Part shown: in pieces, positions 34,718 to 42,349 of the stretch
How positions within the stretch are numbered: position 1 is the first letter of the stretch
How the letters are laid out: each line of letters begins with the position of its first letter
DNA from: Methylomicrobium lacus LW14
GTDB taxonomy: Bacteria; Pseudomonadota; Gammaproteobacteria; Methylococcales; Methylomonadaceae
DNA length: 64,000 nt
Reading direction: 5' to 3'
Assembly: GCF_000527095.1 (NCBI RefSeq)
Contig: NZ_AZUN01000001.1
Coordinates: 3,795,501-3,859,500, forward strand
The notes under the pieces: model-generated
Database searches by the model: none
The model's input: only the letters and a program-made list of their open reading frames with translations
What the model was told of the DNA's origin: nothing
Position numbers and translations under genes: made by a program

Positions 34718-35719
34718 ATGAAAATTCTGGTGTTCGAATACATCAGCGGCGGCGGGTTCAATCGGGAAACGCTGCCCGCATCGTTGGTCCGCGAAGGTCT
34801 GATGATGCTTAAGGCCTTGCTGGACGGCCTGGACGAGATTCCGGGACTGGATGTGACGGTGATGCTCGATACGCGCCTTTGGGATGAGCTTGCGCCGCCA
34901 ACTGTCGAGATAGCCGTGATCGGCCCGCAAGATGACTGTCTCGAACGTTTCGAACAGTTGGTCGAACGGCATGATGCGGTCTGGCCGATTGCGCCGGAGT
35001 TCGAGGCGATTTTATTCACCTTGTCGCAGACGGTCGAGCGTCTCGGCAAAACCTTGCTGGCGCCGGATTCTGCGGCGGTGCGCTTGGCGGCGGACAAATA
35101 CGCGACCTACCACTGTCTGCTGAGCCGGCAAATTCCGACCGTTGCGACCCGGCTTTTCGATGAATGCGTGGGTTTTCCGGGCGAGAGCATCGTCAAGCCG
35201 ATAGACGGCGCCGGTTGCGGCGACAGTTACCTGCTTCGGGATGCGGATGACTTCGAGCGGGCGGCCGGGCGACTGCGGGGGGCTGGGCATTATATTATCC
35301 AGCCGCATGTGCAGGGCGAGAAAACCAGCCTTTCCTGTTTGTTCAAAAACGGGCAGGCCTGGATTTTGTCGGTCAATTTGCAGCAATTCGACGTCGTCGA
35401 TAATCAGTACCGGCTCGCCGCCATTCGAGTCAATCACGGCTTTGATCCGAGTCCTTATCAGAACCTGGTCGCGGAGATTGCGCTCGCGGTACCCGGCTTA
35501 TGGGGCTACGCCGGCATCGATCTGATCGAAACGCCAGAGCAGGCGCAGGTACTGGAAATCAACCCTAGGTTGACGTCTTCCTTCGCGGGGCTGAATTCCG
35601 CCTTGGGGATCAATGTCGCCGCGCTGGTATTGCAGCTCTTGCATGGCGATCCGGTCATTCGGCGCGCCGCGAATCAAACGGTAACCGTTCAAATAGGAAA
35701 TCCATGGCAAATGAAATAA
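34718..35719 (+). CDS. ATP-grasp ligase, MfnD-like (tyramine/tyrosine-glutamate ligase type)
   Basis: Protein of 333 residues. It opens MKILVFEYISGGGFNRETLP, the EYxSGGG start of MfnD-like ATP-grasp proteins, with IVKPIDGAGCGDSYLL near residue 155 binding ATP and GIDLIETPEQAQVLEINPRL near 270 holding the catalytic acids. MfnD in methanogens adds glutamate to tyramine during methanofuran synthesis; methylotrophs use a tyrosine-based methylofuran, so an equivalent ligase is expected. The ATG at 34718 follows AAGGA. It overlaps the next gene, an MfnF-like protein, by 16 bases. Confidence 0.83.
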   Translation: MKILVFEYISGGGFNRETLPASLVREGLMMLKALLDGLDEIPGLDVTVMLDTRLWDELAPPTVEIAVIGPQDDCLERFEQLVERHDAVWPIAPEFEAILFTLSQTVERLGKTLLAPDSAAVRLAADKYATYHCLLSRQIPTVATRLFDECVGFPGESIVKPIDGAGCGDSYLLRDADDFERAAGRLRGAGHYIIQPHVQGEKTSLSCLFKNGQAWILSVNLQQFDVVDNQYRLAAIRVNHGFDPSPYQNLVAEIALAVPGLWGYAGIDLIETPEQAQVLEINPRLTSSFAGLNSALGINVAALVLQLLHGDPVIRRAANQTVTVQIGNPWQMK

Positions 35720-36747
35720 TCGGCTGGGACATCGGCGGCGCGCATGTCAAAGCCGCGGTACTGAACAGCCGAGGCGAATTGGCCGCGATTATGCAGAAGC
35801 CGTGCCCGTTGTGGCTTGGGCTCGATAAACTGAGGGCGGCGGTGGCGGCGGTGATGAGCGAATTGCCGCCCGCGCCTTATCGCCATGCGATCACGATGAC
35901 CGGCGAACTGGTCGATCTGTTTGAGGGCCGTGATGACGGCGTCAAGACGATCATCGAGGCGATGAGCGAGCTTTTGCCGGGCGCCGATGTAGTGCTTTAT
36001 GCCGGCAAGCTAGGCTTTCTGAAGGCGCCCGAGGTCGATCACAAGCATTATGCCGCGATAGCGTCCGCAAACTGGCTGGCCAGCGCAAGTTATGCCGCGC
36101 AGCAAGTCGGCAGCGGCCTGTTCATCGACATCGGCAGCACCACGACCGATATTTTGCCGTTCGATCGAAGCCGGGTCATCGCCGAAGGCTATACCGACTA
36201 TGAGCGACTGGTGGCTCAGGAGCTGATCTACACCGGCATCGTCAGGTCGGCGGTGATGGCGATTGCGGACAGCGTCGAAGATCAGGGCCGGGAAGTCGGG
36301 CTGATGGCCGAATATTTCGCGACGATGGCCGATGTGTACCGGCTGACCGGCGAGTTGAACGAGGCGCACGATCAGGCCGATACGGCCGACGGCGCCGAAA
36401 AAACGGTGCTGGCGAGCGCCAGACGGCTGTCGCGGATGATCGGCTGCGATTTCGATCCTAAAGATCTGCCGCGCTGGCAAAGATTGGCCGAAAATCTGCG
36501 CGAGAAACAATCGGATAAGATTCAGCGCGGCATTGAAAAACAATTGGCGCGAGGCGGGCTTGCCGCGTCGAGTCCGTTCGTCGGCGCGGGGGTGGGGCGC
36601 TTTTTGATCAGGCGGCTTGCCGGCACACTCGGGCATCCTTATCTCGATTTCTCGACCTTATTCCCGGCCGAGCTCAATGCAAACGGCATGACCGCCGCCG
36701 ATTGCGCGCCGGCCGTTGCGGTCGCGAGTCTGGCTATCGGGCATTAA
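35704..36747 (+). CDS. H4MPT-linked C1 transfer pathway protein, MfnF-like
   Basis: Protein of 347 residues with an actin/hydantoinase-like ATPase fold: IIGWDIGGAHVKAAVL at residue 4 is the phosphate-1 loop, SGLFIDIGSTTTDILPF near 138 is the phosphate-2 loop, and SPFVGAGVGRFLIRRLAG near 297 is the adenosine motif. This family, annotated as H4MPT-linked C1 transfer pathway protein, contains MfnF, which joins the aminomethylfuran and tyramine-glutamate halves of methanofuran. Coupling to an MfnD-like ligase by a 16-base overlap supports a methylofuran role. Confidence 0.87.
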   Translation: MANEIIGWDIGGAHVKAAVLNSRGELAAIMQKPCPLWLGLDKLRAAVAAVMSELPPAPYRHAITMTGELVDLFEGRDDGVKTIIEAMSELLPGADVVLYAGKLGFLKAPEVDHKHYAAIASANWLASASYAAQQVGSGLFIDIGSTTTDILPFDRSRVIAEGYTDYERLVAQELIYTGIVRSAVMAIADSVEDQGREVGLMAEYFATMADVYRLTGELNEAHDQADTADGAEKTVLASARRLSRMIGCDFDPKDLPRWQRLAENLREKQSDKIQRGIEKQLARGGLAASSPFVGAGVGRFLIRRLAGTLGHPYLDFSTLFPAELNANGMTAADCAPAVAVASLAIGH

Positions 36748-36751
36748 CCTG

Positions 36752-36771
36752 TTTACCGGGCTGCCGGTAAA
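36752..36771. terminator. Hairpin after the MfnF-like gene
   Basis: TTTACCGG at 36752-36759 and CCGGTAAA at 36764-36771 form a perfect eight-base stem around GCTG, six bases after the stop. A T-tract is missing, so it is a weak terminator or mRNA end structure. Confidence 0.4.
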
Positions 36772-36895
36772 TACCCCGAAAAACAGGCGGCAGAGCAGAA
36801 AAATCTTGATGTTTTGTGCTGGGTTCTGTAGTTTTTTGCTACACTCGGGTCAGTAGAAGATAACTTTCAGCAGGGATCGCTGTGGACGGAGCATC

Positions 36896-37549
36896 ATGTT
36901 AAAAAATACACCGGTATCGAACCAAGAAGCACTGAACGCATTTTTGCAGTTGTGTCATAAAAAGAAATATCCCGCCAAGGCGACCGTGATCCGGCCCGGC
37001 GATGTCGGCGATCGGCTGTATTTCATTATCGAAGGCTCGGTCAGTATTTGCGCCGAAGATGAAGACGGCAATCAGGAGATCATCCTGGCCTATTTGAATA
37101 AAAATGAGTTCATCGGCGAGGTCGGCGTTTTTAAAGGCACCGAGGTGCGCAAAGTCAGCGTAAAAACGCGTAGCCCGTGCCATTTGGCCGAGATCGGCTA
37201 TGACCGCTTCAAGCAAGTGTTGAAAAAGGAACTGCTGGACTATGCGGCCGACCTGCTTTATCTGTTGGGCGATCAATTGGCGTCGCGCTTATTGATGACC
37301 AGTCGCAAGTTTTGCGATCTGGCTTTCATGGATGTGGAAGGAAGGATCGCGCGGACTTTGCTCGATCTGAGCAAGCAGCCCGATGCGATTACGCATCCGG
37401 ACGGGATGCAATTGCATATTACCCGCCAGGAAATCGGCCGGTTGGTCGGCTGTTCAAGGGAGATGGCCGGACGCGTGTTGAAGGAGTTGGAGGAAAAAGA
37501 ATTGATCAGCGCGCACGGCAAGACGATCGTGGTGTTCGGGACCCGGTAA
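36896..37549 (+). CDS. crp: Crp/Vfr-type cAMP receptor regulator
   Basis: Protein of 217 residues, close to E. coli CRP across its length. The cyclic-nucleotide domain includes FIIEGSVSICAEDEDGNQE and FIGEVGVF; the dimer helix has MTSRKF; the DNA-binding part is RQEIGRLVGCSREMAGRVL, with the Arg, Glu and Arg of the recognition helix that read TGTGA, and the tail ISAHGKTIVVFGTR. In the phosphate loop, E. coli Arg82-Ser83 is Arg-Lys here. A -10-like TACACT lies at 36840-36845. It is expected to be a global regulator. Whether it responds to cAMP or another nucleotide is open because of the Ser-to-Lys change. Confidence 0.92.
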   Translation: MLKNTPVSNQEALNAFLQLCHKKKYPAKATVIRPGDVGDRLYFIIEGSVSICAEDEDGNQEIILAYLNKNEFIGEVGVFKGTEVRKVSVKTRSPCHLAEIGYDRFKQVLKKELLDYAADLLYLLGDQLASRLLMTSRKFCDLAFMDVEGRIARTLLDLSKQPDAITHPDGMQLHITRQEIGRLVGCSREMAGRVLKELEEKELISAHGKTIVVFGTR

Positions 37550-37630
37550 GGCGCTCGCAGTTCTTCAAAAAATAGCCATTTCTCTCTCAGAGAGGGGGTT
37601 ATGCAAATCCATTATCTCGTCGCATTCGCA

Positions 37631-39028
37631 TCAACCCGGCGGCAATAGCTTGCCGGGATTCAATATCCCATTCGGATCGAATTGCCGTTTGATCGCACGC
37701 ATCAGTTCGAGCGCATTTGCGTCCAGTTCGCGGGCGATAAAATCGCGTTTTTCCAAACCGACGCCGTGCTCGCCGGACAAGGTGCCGCGTAGCGCCAGTA
37801 CCAGCGTGAATACCTCATCGAGGCAGTCTTGCGCCTTCCGGCTCTGTTCCGGGCTGTCCGGGTTCAGCAATAAATTCACGTGAATATTACCGTTGCCGGC
37901 GTGGCCGAAGTTGATGATCGGCAGTGCGTATTTGGCCGATAGCCGATTGAGTCCCTCGATCAGGTCCGGAATCGCGGTGACCGGCACGACCATGTCTTCG
38001 TTGATTTTTTTCGGCGCGACCTTGCGCAGGGCTGGGGCCAGGGCCTTGCGGGTTTGCCAGAGCGCTTCGACTTCCTGTCGGGTGGCGGCGATGCGAAGGT
38101 CGAGCAGGCCGTCGTTGTGCGCGGCTTCGGCCACCTTCGCGGCGGCGCTTTCCAATCCTTCGCGGGGACCGTCGACTTCGATCATCAGCAGGGCGCCGGC
38201 CTGATCGGGCAGGTCGCAGGCGGAATGGTCGCGGATCATCGCGATCGCGTTGCCGTCGATGAATTCGAGTGCGCACGGTATGATAGGCTGCGCCATGATC
38301 TTCGATACGGCTTCCGCCGCATCCAGCACGCTTCGGTAGATAGCCCTGAGGGTCTGGGTCGCTTCCGGCAGCGGCGTCAGTTTCAGGGTTGCTTCGGTGA
38401 TGATCGCGAGCGTGCCTTCCGAGCCCAGCAGCAAGCGCGTCAGGTCGTAGCCGACCACGCCCTTGCTGGTGCGGACGCCGGTGCGGAGTTCCAGGCCCGC
38501 GCCGGTGACCGCGCGCAGGCCCAGCGTATTCTCCCTCGGGGTGCCGTATTTGACCGCGCGCGGCCCCGCCGCATTGCAGGCCAGATTGCCGCCGAGGCTG
38601 CAATAGGCTGCGCTGGTCGGGTCGGGCGGCCAGAAAAAACCGCGGCTGCCGGCAATGGCCTGCACTTCCTGGTTGGTCAGGCCCGGCTCGACGATCAGGT
38701 AACGGTTCTCGGGCGAAAATTCGAGCACCTTCTTCATCCGTTCGAGCGACAAGACCAGTCCGCCCTGAAGCGGAACGGTCGCGCCGACGGTGTTGGTGCC
38801 GCGCCCGCGCGCGGTCAACGGAACCCGGTATTGGTTGCAGGCGTCGACGACTCGGGCGACTTGCTCATGACCGGTCGGAAACGCGACCGCCTGCGGCAGG
38901 GACTGGCGGCGGCTGTTGTCATAGCCGTAGGCCCAGCAGTCTTCGGGACGGGTCAGAACGGCCTCCGGCGGCAGGATAGCCCGCAACCGGGACAAAAAGC
39001 CGGCCGCCAATGCAGGCGGCTTATCCAT
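37631..39028 (-). CDS. FAD-linked glycolate/D-lactate oxidase, GlcD-like
   Basis: Protein of 465 residues. The FAD-binding (PCMH) half shows PLTARGRGTNTVGATVPLQGG and GSRGFFWPPDPTSAAYCSLGGN, then GYDLTRLLLGSEGTLAIITE. The C-terminal cap has NFGHAGNGNIHVNLL with the catalytic His residues, and GTLSGEHGVGLEKRDFI. This fits GlcD or a D-lactate dehydrogenase. No GlcE or GlcF partner is adjacent, so it may act as a single-subunit D-2-hydroxyacid dehydrogenase. It is followed by nothing on its strand, and the SIS-domain gene lies 18 bases upstream. Confidence 0.88.
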   Translation of the reverse strand: MDKPPALAAGFLSRLRAILPPEAVLTRPEDCWAYGYDNSRRQSLPQAVAFPTGHEQVARVVDACNQYRVPLTARGRGTNTVGATVPLQGGLVLSLERMKKVLEFSPENRYLIVEPGLTNQEVQAIAGSRGFFWPPDPTSAAYCSLGGNLACNAAGPRAVKYGTPRENTLGLRAVTGAGLELRTGVRTSKGVVGYDLTRLLLGSEGTLAIITEATLKLTPLPEATQTLRAIYRSVLDAAEAVSKIMAQPIIPCALEFIDGNAIAMIRDHSACDLPDQAGALLMIEVDGPREGLESAAAKVAEAAHNDGLLDLRIAATRQEVEALWQTRKALAPALRKVAPKKINEDMVVPVTAIPDLIEGLNRLSAKYALPIINFGHAGNGNIHVNLLLNPDSPEQSRKAQDCLDEVFTLVLALRGTLSGEHGVGLEKRDFIARELDANALELMRAIKRQFDPNGILNPGKLLPPG

Positions 39029-39046
39029 GGCCGCGGCGCAGCCTGA

Positions 39047-39634
39047 TCAGCCGCCGAAGATTTGGTAGTCGATCAGGTCGCATAGGCAGTGCGTGATCAT
39101 CAGGTGGGTTTCGAGGACATGCGCGGCGGAATTCGACGGTACGCGCAGCTCCAGGTCGTTTTCGCGCAGCAGCGGCGCAATGCTGCCTCCGTTCTCGCCG
39201 GTCAGCGCGATCACTGCAATATCCTTGTCGTGCGCGCTGTTGACCGCTTTCAGCGTATTTGCGGAGTGGCCGCCGATTGTATAAACCACCAGGATGTCGC
39301 CGCTGTGTCCGAGCGCCCGGAGCGGCTTGGCGAAAACGTCGTCGTATTGCATGTCGTTCGCGATCGCGGTCAGCATGGTCATGCCGGTGCCCAGCGCAAT
39401 GGCCGGCAGCGAGGGGCGGTCGCGTTCATAACGATTGACCAGCGAGGCGGCCAGCAGCTGTGCGTTGTTGGCCGAGCCGCCATTGCCGCAGGCCAGGATT
39501 TTATTGTCGTTGAGCAGTGCGTGCACGAGGCGTTGCGAGGCGAAGCCGATCAGTTCGGACAGATTGAGCATCGCTTCCTGCTGGGTATGGATGCTGTTCG
39601 TGAAATGGTTGATGACGCGTTCTTGTAAACTCAT
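39047..39634 (-). CDS. diaA: SIS-domain protein DiaA/GmhA family
   Basis: Protein of 195 residues with one sugar-isomerase domain: KILACGNGGSANNAQLLAAS near residue 46 and DILVVYTIGGHSANTLKAV near 113. GmhA (sedoheptulose-7-phosphate isomerase) and the DnaA-binding initiator factor DiaA are hard to tell apart by sequence. The neighbours yraN and rsmI reproduce the E. coli yraL(rsmI)-yraN-diaA order, which favours DiaA, an activator of DnaA at the origin. It probably forms an operon with yraN (nine-base gap). Confidence 0.82.
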   Translation of the reverse strand: MSLQERVINHFTNSIHTQQEAMLNLSELIGFASQRLVHALLNDNKILACGNGGSANNAQLLAASLVNRYERDRPSLPAIALGTGMTMLTAIANDMQYDDVFAKPLRALGHSGDILVVYTIGGHSANTLKAVNSAHDKDIAVIALTGENGGSIAPLLRENDLELRVPSNSAAHVLETHLMITHCLCDLIDYQIFGG

Positions 39635-39643
39635 GTGCGGGTC

Positions 39644-40042
39644 TTACGATGAAAAGGCATTGGGTATCCATTCGATGCCGCCGTCGCCGGAGATCGCTAC
39701 CGCGTCGAAGCGAAGAGGGCAGTCGAGTTTTTGCTTGGATAAGTACACCTGGGTTGCCGTTATTATACGCGATTGCTTGCTGCGGGTGATGCTTTCCAGG
39801 GCGCTGCCGTAATGGTTCGATTGGCGGAACCTGACTTCGACGATCACCAGGGTTCGCCCGTCTTTCATGATCAGATCCAGTTCGCCCTGTTTGCAGCGAA
39901 AGTTCCTGCCTACCGGCGTCAGGCCCTTGCCGAGCAGAAATTGCAGGGCCTTTTCTTCCGCATTATTGCCGCGCAGGAGGTGGGGCGCCTTGGCGGGAAT
40001 GCCGGTCAGCAGGGTCAACAGCGAGGTTTTATTATGCTTCAT
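39644..40042 (-). CDS. yraN: YraN family endonuclease-like protein
   Basis: Protein of 132 residues. It keeps the restriction-endonuclease-like core of UPF0102: EEKALQFLLGKGLTPVGRNF, then GELDLIMKDGRTLVIVEVRFR, containing the E..D...ExK/R type metal site, and GSALESITRSKQSRI. The function in the cell is unknown, and related proteins often sit near rsmI and diaA. It is divergent from rsmI, with 134 bases between them. Confidence 0.92.
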   Translation of the reverse strand: MKHNKTSLLTLLTGIPAKAPHLLRGNNAEEKALQFLLGKGLTPVGRNFRCKQGELDLIMKDGRTLVIVEVRFRQSNHYGSALESITRSKQSRIITATQVYLSKQKLDCPLRFDAVAISGDGGIEWIPNAFSS

Positions 40043-40176
40043 GGCGGCAAGGGTTGGGTTGCGTCGGGTTATAATCCCGTACTTTGAAGATTAACCGGCA
40101 TTTCAGCAAGCAGGCGGAACGATTTTGGCAGGGTTCTTCCTGCCTGTCTTGATGAGAGCTTTGATGGGATGGATGC

Positions 40177-41049
40177 ATGATCAGCGAATGTGGCAAATTG
40201 TATGTGGTAGCAACCCCGATAGGGAACCTCGGCGACATCAGTTACCGGGCCGTGGAGACGCTGCGTCGGGTCGATCTGATCGCGGCCGAGGATACCCGGC
40301 ATATCAAAACCTTATTGCAACATTATGGCATTAATCAGAAAGTCATCTCGTTGCATCAGCATAATGAAGAACGCGCCTCGGCAGATTTGCTCGAAAAACT
40401 GCGCTCTGGCCTGTCGGTTGCCCTGGTGTCGGATGCGGGGACGCCGCTGGTCAGCGATCCCGGCATGCCGTTGGTGCGGATGGTCAGGGATGCCGGCATC
40501 GAGGTTTCGCCGCTGCCGGGCGCCTGTGCGTTGATCGCGGCTTTGTCGGCGGCGGGTTTGCCGACCGCGCGGTTCGCATTCGAAGGTTTCGCGCCGAGAA
40601 CGTCGGCGGAAAGAAAGTCTTTTTTCAAGGCCCGGGCCGCCTTCCCCGATACCTGGATTTTTTATGAATCCTGCCATCGGGTGCTGGCGTCCTTGCAGGA
40701 CATGGGCGAGGTGCTGCCGAAGGAGCGCCAAGTCGTGATCGCGAGGGAGCTGACCAAGCTGCATGAGACGATCGTCAAAACCACGCTGGTTGAGGCGAAG
40801 GCCTTGGTCGAAACCGATCCGAATATGCAGAAAGGCGAATTTGTGATCATCGTCGAAGGGGCGCCGAAGGAGGATCGGCGGGCCGAGATTAGCGCTGAGC
40901 AGCAAAGAGTGCTCGAGATTTTGCTGCAAGAGTGTTCGGTTTCAAGCGCTGTTGCGCTGGCGGTCGAGATCACCGGGGCGCGCAAGAAAGCGCTGTATCA
41001 GGCGGCTTTGGCTATCGGTTCGGAAAAAGAGAATAATGATAGGGATTAA
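40177..41049 (+). CDS. rsmI: 16S rRNA (cytidine-1402 2'-O)-methyltransferase RsmI
   Basis: Protein of 290 residues of the tetrapyrrole-methylase fold: GKLYVVATPIGNLGDISYRA at the N-terminus, IAAEDTRHIKTLLQHYGI, SVALVSDAGTPLVSDPG and GACALIAALSAAGLPT bind SAM. RsmI 2'-O-methylates C1402 in the ribosomal P site using SAM. The length fits (E. coli 286). Transcribed just before rnpB on the same strand, but rnpB has its own -10 box. Confidence 0.97.
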   Translation: MISECGKLYVVATPIGNLGDISYRAVETLRRVDLIAAEDTRHIKTLLQHYGINQKVISLHQHNEERASADLLEKLRSGLSVALVSDAGTPLVSDPGMPLVRMVRDAGIEVSPLPGACALIAALSAAGLPTARFAFEGFAPRTSAERKSFFKARAAFPDTWIFYESCHRVLASLQDMGEVLPKERQVVIARELTKLHETIVKTTLVEAKALVETDPNMQKGEFVIIVEGAPKEDRRAEISAEQQRVLEILLQECSVSSAVALAVEITGARKKALYQAALAIGSEKENNDRD

Positions 41050-41083
41050 TCATTTATATTCGCCGATTATGACAGTATTGTGA

Positions 41084-41089
41084 TACACT
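41084..41089 (+). promoter_or_regulatory. -10 element of the RNase P RNA gene
   Basis: TACACT lies eight bases before the first paired base of RNase P RNA at 41098, the right distance for initiation. A convincing -35 is not seen. Confidence 0.5.
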
Positions 41090-41097
41090 GCACGCTG

Positions 41098-41494
41098 AAA
41101 GAGTCGGCTGGACAGTCGCTGTTTCATCGTAAGGATGGAATGGAGGAAAGTCCGGGCTCCATAGGGCAGGGCGCCAGGTAACGCCTGGGAGGCGCGAGCC
41201 TACGGAAAGTGCCACAGAAAATATACCGCCCATCTTCTAAATTTCCTGAAATTTTGACCCGCGTCAAGGCTTCAGGAAATTTAGGGGCTGGGTAAGGGTG
41301 AAAAGGTGCGGTAAGAGCGCACCGCGTCTCTGGTAACAGAGGCGGCATGGAAAACCCCGCCCGGAGCAAGATCAAATAGAGGAACAAACGCGCGGCCCGC
41401 GCGGTTCCTGGGTAGATTGCTTGAGTTGCAAGGTGACTTGCAACCTAGATGAATGGCTGTTCAAGACAGAACCCGGCTTACAGGCTGACTCTTT
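41098..41494 (+). ncRNA. rnpB: RNase P RNA (bacterial type A)
   Basis: About 397 bases. AAAGAGTC at the 5' end pairs with GACTCTTT at the 3' end (P1). Universal segments include GAGGAAAGTCCGGGCTCCAT, GGGTGAAAAGGTGCGGTAAG, GCGCACCG, CGGAGCAAGATCAAATAGAG, GATTGCTTGAG, CCTAGATGAATGGCTG and ACAGAACCCGGCTTACAGG, all conserved in type A RNase P RNA such as E. coli M1. The ribozyme removes tRNA 5' leaders. Helix P12 is long, with a perfect 14-base stem at 41237-41250/41271-41284 and a further five-pair inner stem. Confidence 0.97.
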
Positions 41495-41769
41495 CAGTTT
41501 TTATTTTTCCTTTCTTTGGGGTAACTCAAACGTTCAGGTTATATCTTTTTTTACATCCCTCCTTCCCTTCCTGCGTTCTTCCTTCCGGATTATCGATTTT
41601 TCCGGGCGCATTGCGATTTTTATGCGTTGTTAAAGTAATTTCTTATTATTCGCTTATAACCTTCTGATACAAAAAAATTATTTTTTGTTGCCCCGTTTTT
41701 CATTCTGGCGTTCGAATGCGCTCTCTGTAAGTCATTGTCAAAAAAGAAAGAAATTTGTGATAAAGGCTC

Positions 41770-41798
41770 TTGACTCTGGTTCGCTAGAAATCTATAGT
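41770..41798 (+). promoter_or_regulatory. Sigma-70 promoter of the dcw cluster
   Basis: TTGACT at 41770-41775 and TATAGT at 41793-41798 are spaced by 17 bases. It lies 60 bases before the mraZ start and directly upstream of the MraZ repeats, as in E. coli. Confidence 0.8.
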
Positions 41799-41832
41799 GG
41801 CGCCTAAGTGGTAAAAAGTGGAAAATTTTGGT
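41798..41832 (+). promoter_or_regulatory. MraZ-binding direct repeats
   Basis: TGG starts at 41798, 41809, 41819 and 41829, thus spaced 11, 10 and 10 bases. The last three are followed by T, A and T, within AT tracts. MraZ of other bacteria binds TGGGN repeats spaced about one helical turn in the promoter of its own operon. The repeats overlap the -10 and start region, consistent with autorepression. Confidence 0.7.
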
Positions 41833-41857
41833 TTTTTTCTAGTTCCTGGGGGAGTTT

Positions 41858-42325
41858 TTGTTTCGGGGCATCAGTTCGCTCAATCTTGACGACAAGGGGC
41901 GCCTGGCAATTCCGACCCGTTACCGGGACGAACTGCAGGAGTGTTGCGATCGCCAACTGGTTGTGACCGTCGCAGTCAACGAATTGTGCGTCGGCGAAGC
42001 CGGCTGCCTCTGGCTCTATCCGCTGCCCGAATGGGAAAAGCTTGAACATACGATCAGCAAATTACCGACCTTGAACAAGATGGCGGGTAAATTGCGCCGC
42101 TTTCTGATCGGCAATGCTTCGGAATGTGAAACGGATGCGCAGGGCAGGTTATTGTTGCCGGAAAAACTCAGGCGTTTTGCTAGCATGGAAAAGAAGATCG
42201 TTTTAGTCGGACAGTTGAACAAATTCGAAATCTGGAATGAAGACGCATGGACGGCCAAGGAAGCCGAATGGCTGGCCGGCGATGACAACGACGGATTGGA
42301 CGAGCTCGGCCCGTTATCATTTTAA
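41858..42325 (+). CDS. mraZ: Transcriptional regulator MraZ
   Basis: Protein of 155 residues with a TTG start preceded by GGGGGAG. Two AbrB-like repeats are seen: FRGISSLNLDDKGRLAIPTR with the DKGRLxIPxRYR motif, and NASECETDAQGRLLLPEKLR in the second half. MraZ is an octameric DNA-binding regulator of the division cluster and is the first gene of dcw. It is followed by rsmH after 24 bases. Confidence 0.96.
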   Translation: MFRGISSLNLDDKGRLAIPTRYRDELQECCDRQLVVTVAVNELCVGEAGCLWLYPLPEWEKLEHTISKLPTLNKMAGKLRRFLIGNASECETDAQGRLLLPEKLRRFASMEKKIVLVGQLNKFEIWNEDAWTAKEAEWLAGDDNDGLDELGPLSF

Positions 42326-42349
42326 GTTGTCATTTTAAAGAGAAAAGCT

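Larger units (their letters stand above)
41495..41857 (+). other. AT-rich gap between rnpB and mraZ
   Basis: It holds a T-rich run right after rnpB that could end transcription, a short A/T hairpin (41669-41676 with 41681-41688), the mraZ promoter (41770-41798) and MraZ boxes (41798-41832). No further gene is seen; the short open frames at 41421-41667 overlap rnpB or have no ribosome site. Confidence 0.6.
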
